45,320 bases of DNA from Lachnospiraceae bacterium UBA938 (lineage in GTDB: Bacteria > Bacillota > Clostridia > Lachnospirales > Lachnospiraceae). The stretch covers positions 18,635 to 63,954 of the forward strand of contig DBDG01000063.1 of the NCBI GenBank assembly GCA_002293475.1, given 5' to 3'. Positions 7,739 to 15,405 of this stretch are shown here, one piece after another (position 1 is the first letter of the stretch; the number at the start of each line of letters is the position of its first letter). Position numbers and translations under genes: made by a program. The notes under the pieces were generated by a model. That model was given only the letters and a program-made list of their open reading frames with translations. It was not told where the DNA came from and ran no database searches.

Positions 7739-10321
7739 TTTTAACAAGGGGAAAGACAATATCACCTTGAACAGATCCCCGTCCATGCTGATCTCAAAGC
7801 CGCCGTTTTGGGCCACCGTAAGACTCTTGGCAATGGACAGCCCCAGACCGCTCCCTTCGGTGCTCCTTGATACATCGCCTCTGATAAAGCGCTCGGTCAG
7901 TTCATCGGCAGAGATATTCAGCGGCTGTTCAGAAATATTCTTGATCGACAGTGTCACTTGCCCGCAGCTGTCCGGCTCTTCCATGATGTCAATGTAGACT
8001 CTTGTGCCTGCCAAGGCATATTTGCTGACATTGTTGAACAGGTTTTCGATGACCCGCCACATTCGCCGGGAGTCCGCTTTGATACGCAGGCCGGTTCCGA
8101 CTGAGTTAACCTTAATGTCAAGATTTCTTTGTTCGAATTTTTCTGAAAACTCCCCGATGGTCTGGTTAACGAGCTCGACGAGGTCAATCGACTCCCAGTT
8201 GAGGGAAATATTGCCGGATGATATTTTGGAAGCTTCCACAAGGTCATCGGTAAGCTGCTTCAGGCGCTGTGATTTATTATCTAGGATCGCCACATATTCT
8301 TTTACCTGCTCACTCTGAATATCTTCACGTTTTATCAGGTCAATATAGTTGATTATCGAAGTCAGCGGCGTCTTGATATCGTGAGATACATTCGTCACCA
8401 GATCGGCCTTCATCCGCTCATCTTTCATGCTGGTCGCCACCGCCGTGCGGATACCGTCGCCGATACTGTTTACGGCCTGAGCCAGAATCAGATTATCACC
8501 ATGCAGTTTTTCCTCGTTGATTTTATGCTCTAAGCTGCCGTCACGGATTTTCTTGATGCCGCTAACGATGTCTTCCCTGGCTTTGGCAGAATGATAGAAA
8601 AACACGCCTAAAACAGTGTCGATGGCAATCATCAGAATACATACAATCAGCATTATGACATCGGTATACAATGCGCCGGCTATCAGCAGCAAGATAATAT
8701 GAACCATGGTCAGGCAGATCATCAGCGGCCAGACCCGTAGAACCACGCTGGCATTGTCGTAGGCATAAATCGCCGCTTTTTTTCCACGGATTATCAAGGA
8801 GCGGAGCAGGCTGTCCCGCCATAATCTGGCGGCCTTGATCCTTCTGACAAAACTGTAATAAAAATAAGCGACAAGCAGGCTAACCAGCAATACAGCCGCA
8901 CCGACCAGCGGGAGAAACCAGTTCCTGTTGATGACATCAATCAGTCCCGATGAATCGCGTATCAGTCTTTGGATTCCGCTTATTATCCATATAATAAACA
9001 GCGTGACGCTGCCCAATATGGTTACGGCCAATAAAATCATGAGCTCCGTTGTCATCTTATCATATTTCCGCAGCCGGATATAGCGGTTGCCCTCTGCGTC
9101 GACAGCTTCCCCGGTCATTTTCGTTAGTACTGCCAAAAGCAGCAGATAGACTAGGAAACAGGATATTGCCGCATATAACCAATATTTAAAATGGATATCA
9201 TGGTCATTGTATTTCGTAGCACTGTCCCGAAAAATATCACTGTTCGGATAGTCTGCGTCAACTCCGACCCATATCATAGTATCGTGGGGATAGGCATATT
9301 GGAAGCCTTGCAGCACGGATGACACGCCTTCCTTTTTGATAAGTGTATTAGTCACATATTTAGCGGAAGCAGCATCATAAAATATATACTTATCGCAGGC
9401 AGCACGGAAGGATACGTCAATTTCCTGCGGTGAATCTCCCGCCAGTTCCAGATTGGTGTATATTTCGTTCTTGTCGCCCACTTTCTTCATGATGCAATAA
9501 CGAAAGTTAGTGTTAGAGCTGGTAAATGATTCCCCATATGCCCGGTATGATTCAGAGACAGCCGCCAGCTCAATAGCGGCATTCTCTACATTGGCACATA
9601 AATCGTAGTATTCATCCAACGTCGCCACATAATCCTCAACATTGCTGTTATCCACGGTTTGGTAACGGTTGACCAGCATCCGGTCGATATAGATTTCCCC
9701 GTTAAATTCCGTGGTGGCTCCGTCTAAAAACTGTAACTGGTTTCCCGACACGTCATAAACGCTGCTTTCCAGCTCGGAATTGAGATAAGTGTCGGTAACC
9801 ATGTCATTTTTCTTCTGTCCGGCCGGGATATTAATCCTTGTTACTTTATTGACATCATTGAGAAAATGATCCGGCAGCACCACATCATAATTATACTCAA
9901 ATCCGTACATCGACCAGCTAAGCAGATCCTGCAGATAGTACCTAGCGGTAATATATTCCCTAGGAATCCCGGCATAGCGGTTTACATAGGCAGTCACATC
10001 AATTTCCTTGTAGCCGTCATACTGCCCGTTCGTTTCCATCTGCCCGCGGACAGCGCCAAACAAGATTGCATCAAAGAGCTTTTCTTCTAAAATCTGATTA
10101 AATACGTCTGATTCTTCAAAATCAATGCCATTTTCACTCTGGGCGACCGGAAAAACCCGCAACTTGCCGTCATCTGTCATGACCCATAGATTGGCGGCGG
10201 TTATTCCATATACCAGCAGCATCACGCCCGCTACGATGGCCGCCTGCTGCAGGATATGCAGAGCCGCCCTGACCCGGCTTTTAGCATTTTCCGATAATTT
10301 TGATGTTTTCGCTATTTTCAT
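7730..10321 (-). CDS. Large membrane sensor histidine kinase
   Basis: The kinase has 863 residues. TM1 lies near residues 28-50, followed by an extracytoplasmic sensor region of some 330 residues. A cluster of further TM spans follows (starting WLYAAISCFLVYLLLLAVL, then about five more up to residue ~600), then a linker and HisKA with NVSHDIKTPLTSI (His near 647). The HATPase_c domain has an N-box around NLFNNVSKYA and a G-box GSGLGLSIAK. All catalytic motifs look intact. It starts 10 bases after the response regulator, so the two form a standard two-component operon. The multi-TM block between sensor and kinase is unusual for such kinases but occurs in Clostridia; the signal is unknown. Confidence 0.94.
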   Translation of the reverse strand: MKIAKTSKLSENAKSRVRAALHILQQAAIVAGVMLLVYGITAANLWVMTDDGKLRVFPVAQSENGIDFEESDVFNQILEEKLFDAILFGAVRGQMETNGQYDGYKEIDVTAYVNRYAGIPREYITARYYLQDLLSWSMYGFEYNYDVVLPDHFLNDVNKVTRINIPAGQKKNDMVTDTYLNSELESSVYDVSGNQLQFLDGATTEFNGEIYIDRMLVNRYQTVDNSNVEDYVATLDEYYDLCANVENAAIELAAVSESYRAYGESFTSSNTNFRYCIMKKVGDKNEIYTNLELAGDSPQEIDVSFRAACDKYIFYDAASAKYVTNTLIKKEGVSSVLQGFQYAYPHDTMIWVGVDADYPNSDIFRDSATKYNDHDIHFKYWLYAAISCFLVYLLLLAVLTKMTGEAVDAEGNRYIRLRKYDKMTTELMILLAVTILGSVTLFIIWIISGIQRLIRDSSGLIDVINRNWFLPLVGAAVLLVSLLVAYFYYSFVRRIKAARLWRDSLLRSLIIRGKKAAIYAYDNASVVLRVWPLMICLTMVHIILLLIAGALYTDVIMLIVCILMIAIDTVLGVFFYHSAKAREDIVSGIKKIRDGSLEHKINEEKLHGDNLILAQAVNSIGDGIRTAVATSMKDERMKADLVTNVSHDIKTPLTSIINYIDLIKREDIQSEQVKEYVAILDNKSQRLKQLTDDLVEASKISSGNISLNWESIDLVELVNQTIGEFSEKFEQRNLDIKVNSVGTGLRIKADSRRMWRVIENLFNNVSKYALAGTRVYIDIMEEPDSCGQVTLSIKNISEQPLNISADELTERFIRGDVSRSTEGSGLGLSIAKSLTVAQNGGFEISMDGDLFKVILSFPLLKGL

Positions 10322-10331
10322 TATTGCTCCT

Positions 10332-11042
10332 TTATTTATCCGCAGTCTGCTTTTCGATCTTATACCCGACTCCCCAGACCACCTTTAGATATCGCGGTTC
10401 CTTGGGGTTGATCTCAATCTTCTCCCGGATGTGGCGAATATGCACCGCAACGGTATTATCGGCACCGATAGCTTCCTCATTCCAGATGTTTTCATAAATC
10501 TGGTTGATCGAATATACCCTTCCCTGATTCTTGACCAGCAACAGTAAAATATTATACTCGATGGGCGTCAGCTTGACGCTCTCGCCGTCAACTGTCACTT
10601 CTTTGGTGTCGTCATCAATGCATAAGCCGCCCGCCATAAATAAAGAATTATTCTCCACATTCAGGTTGCCTAGGCTGGTGTAACGGCGCAGATTGGACTT
10701 GACCCTAGCTACCAGCTCTAGAGGATTAAACGGTTTAGTAACATAATCATCAGCACCGATATTAAGTCCCAAGATCTTATCGGTATCTTCGGATTTGGCT
10801 GACAGGATAATAATCGGAATACTGCTGTATTCCCTGATTTTCAAAGTGGCATGGATGCCGTCCAGCTTGGGCATCATGATATCTATGATAAGAAGCTTGA
10901 TATCGTTTGCTTTTAAGATTCTTATCGCCTCTTCTCCGTCATAGGCCTTGAACACCTGATATCCTTCCTGGCGGAGATATATTTCTATGGCATCCACGAT
11001 CTGCTTATCATCATCACATACTAAAACACTGCTCTTTTTCAT
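10332..11042 (-). CDS. OmpR/PhoB-family response regulator
   Basis: The receiver domain has CDDD, the phospho-acceptor in LLIIDIMMPKLDG, a Ser switch residue (IILSAKSED) and YVTKPFNPLEL. It is followed by a winged-helix DNA-binding domain ending in YLKVVWGVGYKIE. At 236 residues it is of normal size. Three in-frame ATGs are close together; 11042 has GGAGG five bases upstream and best fits the family start. It is the first gene of a two-gene operon with the membrane histidine kinase, its evident partner. Targets cannot be told. Confidence 0.95.
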   Translation of the reverse strand: MKKSSVLVCDDDKQIVDAIEIYLRQEGYQVFKAYDGEEAIRILKANDIKLLIIDIMMPKLDGIHATLKIREYSSIPIIILSAKSEDTDKILGLNIGADDYVTKPFNPLELVARVKSNLRRYTSLGNLNVENNSLFMAGGLCIDDDTKEVTVDGESVKLTPIEYNILLLLVKNQGRVYSINQIYENIWNEEAIGADNTVAVHIRHIREKIEINPKEPRYLKVVWGVGYKIEKQTADK

Positions 11043-11100
11043 CATTTCCTCCATGTTCTATTTTAAACATATAATTTTTAAGTATAATGTGGGGATTTCA

Positions 11101-11967
11101 TTAATATTTCCTTAAAATCGTCAGAAATGCCCCCAGATTCCCTCTTTTTCCCCCGCTGGCCCGATGGGAAAACAGATAATCAGGGTTGCAGCAGGTACAG
11201 ATATCCGCAACCTCCAGATGCTCCGGCAAGATGCCCGCTTCAAGCAGCAGGCAGCGGTTGGCTTCCCGCAGGTCCAGCTGATACTTCCCAGGCCGCTTTC
11301 CTGCCCTTAACACTTGGCGGCCAGGCTTCTGCGCCATATCCATCCCCCGGAAACGATCTGCCACTTCTTCACTGACCTCATAACAGTCGCCGCAGATAGC
11401 GGGGCCGATCGCCGCATAGGTTTCCTCCGGCCGCGTACCGAAGGCTTCGGCCATCGCCTGTAAGGTCTTCGCTCCGATTCCATCCGCCGTGCCTCTCCAT
11501 CCGGAATGTGACAGTCCGATCGCTTTCCGCTGGGCATCGACAAAATAAAGCGGCACGCAGTCGGCATAAAAAGTCGAAAGGATCAATCCCGGAACATCCG
11601 TGATCAATCCGTCAATATCATGATAGTCTTTCGGATGAACTACGCCTTTGCCTCTGTCGGCGGCGGTGACGTGGCGGATGTTGGTGGTGTGGGTCTGGTC
11701 GGAACAGACGAAAGCTTCCAGATCAGCGTCAAAGAGTGCCGCTATCCGGCGGAAGTTCTCCATGACTGCCTGGCTGTCATCTCCTCTGGTGAAACTGAGG
11801 TTCATGCTGCTGTATATGCCTTGGCTGGCTCCGCCGATACGAGTCGTGAACATGTGCCTGACTAAGCCGGTCTGGGATAGCATGGGGAAAGTGAGGTAAT
11901 CGATTCCGTTTTCGGTGTTGGATTGCAGGACTGGTTGTCCGCTGCGTGTGATTGTGCTGTTTGTCAT
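11101..11967 (-). CDS. pgeF: YfiH/PgeF-family protein (polyphenol oxidase/laccase-fold, peptidoglycan editing factor)
   Basis: The protein has 288 residues. Family motifs are present: QTHTTN, DCVPLYFVD, the zinc-site region SHSGWRGTADGI, AAIGPAICGDCYEV, and CTCCNPDYLFSHR near the C-terminus. Family members are variously reported as purine nucleoside phosphorylase/deaminases and as peptidoglycan editing factors. The frame stays open for 60 more codons upstream through a hexamer repeat that would read Gln-Tyr, but the ATG at 11967 has AGGAG seven bases upstream, so the upstream part is probably untranslated. It is the last gene of the rplS-to-pgeF cluster. Confidence 0.92.
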   Translation of the reverse strand: MTNSTITRSGQPVLQSNTENGIDYLTFPMLSQTGLVRHMFTTRIGGASQGIYSSMNLSFTRGDDSQAVMENFRRIAALFDADLEAFVCSDQTHTTNIRHVTAADRGKGVVHPKDYHDIDGLITDVPGLILSTFYADCVPLYFVDAQRKAIGLSHSGWRGTADGIGAKTLQAMAEAFGTRPEETYAAIGPAICGDCYEVSEEVADRFRGMDMAQKPGRQVLRAGKRPGKYQLDLREANRCLLLEAGILPEHLEVADICTCCNPDYLFSHRASGGKRGNLGAFLTILRKY

Positions 11968-11993
11968 TTTGGGGCTCCTAGGGGGGATTGAAG

Positions 11994-12074
11994 GGTACTG
12001 GTACTGGTACTGGTACTGGTACTGGTACTGGTACTGGTACTGGTACTGGTACTGGTACTGGTACTGGTACTGGT
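11994..12074. repeat. Hexanucleotide tandem repeat GGTACT x13
   Basis: Thirteen perfect copies of GGTACT (11994-12071) plus a partial copy lie 27 bases upstream of the pgeF start codon, between it and element R2. Being a multiple of three, length changes would not shift a frame; they would alter the leader or promoter spacing of pgeF. Confidence 0.97.
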
Positions 12075-12096
12075 TTACTGTTGGTTGTGCGGTCAT

Positions 12097-12360
12097 CATC
12101 ATATTGTGAACTGAATCATCTGCACCGGTTCCGGCTCCCGAAAACAAGTGAATCTAAGCTTCTCACTTTCCAGTTCCGGTTGCTCTCGCTACCGGCGTTC
12201 AAGCGCCATCCATGGCGCGTGAAGCCTTGGTCGGACCTCCGTGTCCGACCATAGCTAGGCTTTCTTGACGTGAGAAGCTAAGAAACACTAGTTTTCTCCC
12301 GCAAGTCACCGGTGCAGATGATTCAGTTCACAATATGATGATTCGGTATTCCAACTTGAT
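12097..12360 (-). repeat. Structured repeat element R2 (ANGGA-loop family)
   Basis: The outer arms are a perfect 33-bp inverted repeat, 12097-12129 and 12308-12340. On the minus strand the inner hairpins are GGTCGGAC-ACGGAG-GTCCGACC (12229-12250) and GCGCC-ATGGAT-GGCGC (12203-12218), the latter extended by TTCA/TGAA across a C-T mismatch. The conserved flank ATTCGGTATTCCAACTTGAT (12341-12360) leads the element on that strand. It lies between yraN and pgeF, co-directional with both. It is closely similar to R3 in the core but has unrelated outer-arm sequence. Confidence 0.92.
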
Positions 12361-12374
12361 TTATTTTTATTAGT

Positions 12375-12737
12375 TTAGCAGTATCTGTTTATGTGCAAGA
12401 AGGCATTTTGGTACCATTTAAGGTCATTGCCGCAGATGTCTATTACGTCATAACGGACTGGGTGATCCTCGGTGTATTTTTTGGTTGTCCTATAAAAATC
12501 TGCTACTTTGCAGATTGTTTTCTGCTTAGACAGTCCCACTGCTTCGCTTGGATATCCCTTGGAATTATCTGCTCGGTATTTCACTTCAATAAATATAAGA
12601 TATCCCTCATGCCTGCCGATTACATCAATCTCTCCGAAGCGGCATCGGAAATTCCTCTCTAGTATGCGCACTCCTTGTTTAAGAAGCCACTGGGTTGCTA
12701 TTTCTTCATACTTTTCTCCAGTTTTTCTTTTATTCAT
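12375..12737 (-). CDS. yraN: YraN/UPF0102 family nuclease-like protein
   Basis: A 120-residue protein with the restriction-endonuclease-like core of UPF0102: GEKYEEIATQWLLKQG, NFRCRFGEIDVIGRHEGYLIFIEVK carrying the E-D...E-x-K catalytic pattern, and KQKTICKVADFY. The family commonly lies next to rnhB in bacterial genomes, as in this cluster. The role is thought to be in nucleic-acid processing but is not firmly assigned. Confidence 0.93.
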   Translation of the reverse strand: MNKRKTGEKYEEIATQWLLKQGVRILERNFRCRFGEIDVIGRHEGYLIFIEVKYRADNSKGYPSEAVGLSKQKTICKVADFYRTTKKYTEDHPVRYDVIDICGNDLKWYQNAFLHINRYC

Positions 12738-12816
12738 TTGTTCCTCACTTATTTACTCGGACTTGCTGCAATTATCGTTTATTAAAGCTATGCATTAGAT
12801 GCAAGCTTGTTTGCTA

Positions 12817-13104
12817 CTACGTCTTCATCTTAGACTTGATTTTATCCATGGCATCAACAAAGACGAGGATTTCAGCCACTACCTCGTATAACTCTGGCGG
12901 GATCATATCACCGATTTCCAGTCGAGACAAGGTATCTGCCAACTTATCGTCCTGATGAACCGGCACATCGGCTTCTTTGGCCTTTTCTATTATCTTTTCC
13001 GCAAGCAGCCCTTTTCCGGAAGCAATTACTTTTGGCGCATTTTCATCCGGATTATAAGACAGAGCTATCGCCTGCTTGGGTTTTTGCTTCTTATTATCAG
13101 CCAT
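12817..13104 (-). CDS. FlhB C-terminal-domain-like protein (YlqH type)
   Basis: A 95-residue stand-alone homologue of the FlhB/EscU cytoplasmic switch domain: AIALSYNPDENAPKVIASGKG, then DDKLADTLSRLEIGDMIPPELYEVVAEILVFV. The NPTH autocleavage site of true FlhB is not present (ALSYNPDENAP instead). No membrane domain is present. The ATG at 13104 has AAAGG six bases upstream, while the ATG at 13110 directly abuts it. Its partner appears to be the FliK-like gene upstream, separated here by element R3. The role outside flagella is unknown. Confidence 0.9.
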   Translation of the reverse strand: MADNKKQKPKQAIALSYNPDENAPKVIASGKGLLAEKIIEKAKEADVPVHQDDKLADTLSRLEIGDMIPPELYEVVAEILVFVDAMDKIKSKMKT

Positions 13105-13172
13105 AGGCATCCTTTCTTTAGAATCTTTACAGACTAAATATGTTTTAAATATACATCCATCAAACTATCTCT

Positions 13173-13438
13173 CCAACCAGTTGGAATACCGAATCGCCAT
13201 ATCGGGCAAGCATCATCTGCTCAGGTGACTTGCGGGAGAAAACTAGTGTATCTTAGCTTCTCACGTCAAGAAAGCCTAGCTATGGTCGGACACGGAGGTC
13301 CGACCAAGGCTTCATGCGCCATGGATGGCGCTTGAACGCCGGTAGCGGGAGCAAATGAAACTGGAAGGTGGGAAGCTTAGATACACTTGTTTTCGGGAGC
13401 CGGAACCTGAGCAGATGATGCTTGCCCGATATGGCGAT
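13173..13438 (+). repeat. Structured repeat element R3 (ANGGA-loop family)
   Basis: The outer arms are a perfect 34-bp inverted repeat (13193-13226 and 13405-13438). Inside are hairpin A GGTCGGAC-ACGGAG-GTCCGACC (13284-13305) and hairpin B GCGCC-ATGGAT-GGCGC (13316-13331), the latter extended by TTCA/TGAA across a T-T mismatch. The leader at 13173-13195 (CCAACCAGTTGGAATACC and on) is the reverse complement of the flank of R1 and R2. It lies between the FliK-like and FlhB-C-like genes, antisense to them. Upstream, TTTACA and TATACA 18 bases apart could be a weak promoter (13130s-13150s). Confidence 0.92.
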
Positions 13439-13513
13439 GACCCCCAAACGCCTGCCCAATATGGCGATGACCCCCAAACACCTAACCAATATCGCGATGA
13501 CCTACCTCAAGCC
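13424..13513. repeat. 30-bp tandem repeat, three units
   Basis: The units 13424-13453, 13454-13483 and 13484-13513 share ATATGGCGATGACCCCC. The first overlaps the right arm of R3; the third runs into the last codons of the FliK-like gene. They look like duplications made at the edge of R3. Confidence 0.85.
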
Positions 13514-15405
13514 CTTGCATCAAACGAATAACTAGCCAGCACCGACACATTTTTATTGGCCGCCAGCATCTCCTCCATCGCCGTCTTCTCCCCTTCCTTG
13601 GCAACAAACTCGCAGCTCATACTGTAGCCCCTGCTGTTCAGCCGCTCATTTAGCACATGAATATTCTCTGCGATCAGGTCGATGACACTGTCATCGCTAA
13701 GATAAAACTTCGTGGATACGTTCTGGTTCTGCATGGCCACATAGACATCCACCGGTCCTAGGTACTCCATGTCCAGATGAAGCAGGGCGCTGACATTGCC
13801 GTCCTTCTTAGCTAGGTTTTTCTTGTTGGTATATACAAACAGCTCGCCATGCGTGCTGTCGCCGTTCATTTTTAAAGGCAGCTGGACATAAGTGAACAGC
13901 TGGTTCAGCTGGTTCATAAAGTTTAGGTTGTTGGAAAGGTTGGTTACGTTATTCGCCAGCGGGGTGTCGGCCCGTGATGACTGGGAAAGCGCGTTTGCCA
14001 GTTTGTTGGTATGTTCGTTTAGGCGGCGGTATAGCTCTTCTACCTGCCTGTCGCCAGCCACTTCTTCTGGTTCCAAGAGCCATTGCCGGCCAATTTCGTT
14101 TTTTAGGATGGTGGTATATTGTTTGCTGCCGAAGACGTCTGCCAGTTTGGTGTCTCTGTCTGGCGGTAGGTTGCCGAGTTCCTGTGCGATCGTTTGCAGC
14201 AGGGCTGACTGAGTGATGCTTCCGCTACTGACTTGACTGGTCAATTGCTCGGAGAAGCCGGCTTCCTGCATTAGGCCGGCCAGCTGCAGTCGGCTCTCCG
14301 GGCTCATTGCCGTGGCCAGTAAACCAGGCATGCTGTCGGATGTCTGGGGAAGCCCGCCTTCTGCGATATCGGCGGCAAGGTTTAGGATGTCTGGGCCGGA
14401 AGCCGCCGGATGGGCGGGTGCCAGATTGGGCGCCGCTGTCAGGGGGGAGCCTTGCAGGTCATCCAAGAGAATACCGGATAGGTCTGTCTGGACTACCGTG
14501 CCTGAGGTTGAGGCATTGTTGCCAGGCGCTACGACAGTTTCTGCTTGACCGGGCAGATTGTGGTGTATGGCAGCGGGCTGGGTTTCGCCGGGCGGGGCGT
14601 CACCAAGGAGCACGGCGGCAGGCGGGGGTTCACCGGGGATGCCGGGCTGACCGGAGAGGCCTGGCTGTGAGGGCTGAGATGATGATAACTGCTCTGCGTC
14701 AGCGCCTTTTTCAGCTAGGAACATCAGTACCTCTTTGTATAGATTGACCGCGCCTTCTATGTCATTGCCGGCGGTCATCTGGGAAAAGGTCTCGGTCAGG
14801 CCGTCAGCAATCTCCAGTACGCTCTGGCTGATCTGGTGTTCATAGTTTTTGTAGGCCTCAAACTGGGCAATGTTTTCGGGGGTCGCGGGTATCTGCAGAC
14901 GGTTCATCTGTGCCAGCGTTACCGGATCGGCACTGGGGGTCAGCATCATCTGCCGGCCGAAGGACTGCAGGGTGTTTTTATCGACCGGGAGGCCTTCACG
15001 CATCAGCACGGAAACCAGGTTGACATTGTCTGCCGTCGCCGGCATGCCGGCGGCGGTCAAGGCTTTTAAGACGTTGGGGTCTTTACTTAGGTTTTCGTAT
15101 AGAGGGGTAAGGGCGAGGCGGGCGCCGTTATAGTTTTTTACTTCGAAGGTCATCGCCTGGCCGGCGGTGACTTGGATGCCTTGATCCAAGCGGGCATTTA
15201 CCTGGCTTCCGTTCTCTAGGTGGAGGACGATATCATTGCCTTTTACCGATACTACTTCACCTTGGATGGTCTGGCCGGCCTGTATGCTTACGCCACTGGT
15301 GTGATGGGAGGCGCCAGAAACCGACCCGGTGCCGTTGACGGAACCGGAGCCGAGGGAGGCGGTATTGTGGCTTTGGCCTAAGAGGGTTGACAGATTCAAG
15401 TACAT
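13507..15405 (-). CDS. FliK-like protein (flagellar hook-length-control C-terminal domain, YlqG type)
   Basis: This 632-residue protein has a low-complexity Gly/Ser/Pro-rich middle (about residues 245-340) and a FliK C-terminal-like domain (about 490-632: LFTYVQLPLKMNG, GELFVYTNKKN, LHLDMEYLGPVDVYV, VSTKFYLSDD). The N-terminal part (QTIQGEVVSVKGNDIVLHLE) resembles the head of similar non-flagellar proteins. No flagellar genes are nearby except the FlhB-C-like partner. The ATG at 15405 has GGAGG only one base away. A TTG two codons later (15399) has the same GGAGG at seven bases and overlaps the rnhB stop, so the true start may be TTG. Confidence 0.86.
   Translation of the reverse strand: MYLNLSTLLGQSHNTASLGSGSVNGTGSVSGASHHTSGVSIQAGQTIQGEVVSVKGNDIVLHLENGSQVNARLDQGIQVTAGQAMTFEVKNYNGARLALTPLYENLSKDPNVLKALTAAGMPATADNVNLVSVLMREGLPVDKNTLQSFGRQMMLTPSADPVTLAQMNRLQIPATPENIAQFEAYKNYEHQISQSVLEIADGLTETFSQMTAGNDIEGAVNLYKEVLMFLAEKGADAEQLSSSQPSQPGLSGQPGIPGEPPPAAVLLGDAPPGETQPAAIHHNLPGQAETVVAPGNNASTSGTVVQTDLSGILLDDLQGSPLTAAPNLAPAHPAASGPDILNLAADIAEGGLPQTSDSMPGLLATAMSPESRLQLAGLMQEAGFSEQLTSQVSSGSITQSALLQTIAQELGNLPPDRDTKLADVFGSKQYTTILKNEIGRQWLLEPEEVAGDRQVEELYRRLNEHTNKLANALSQSSRADTPLANNVTNLSNNLNFMNQLNQLFTYVQLPLKMNGDSTHGELFVYTNKKNLAKKDGNVSALLHLDMEYLGPVDVYVAMQNQNVSTKFYLSDDSVIDLIAENIHVLNERLNSRGYSMSCEFVAKEGEKTAMEEMLAANKNVSVLASYSFDARA

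Noticed and set aside
11968..12147. N-terminal Gln-Tyr repeat extension of PgeF
   Set aside because: A good AGGAG precedes the inner ATG at 11967; the extension is only the hexamer array read in frame and no family member has it.
1..13438. CRISPR array from the recurring hairpins
   Set aside because: The copies are single, far apart, up to about 290 bp long, differ in sequence, and have no spacers or cas genes.
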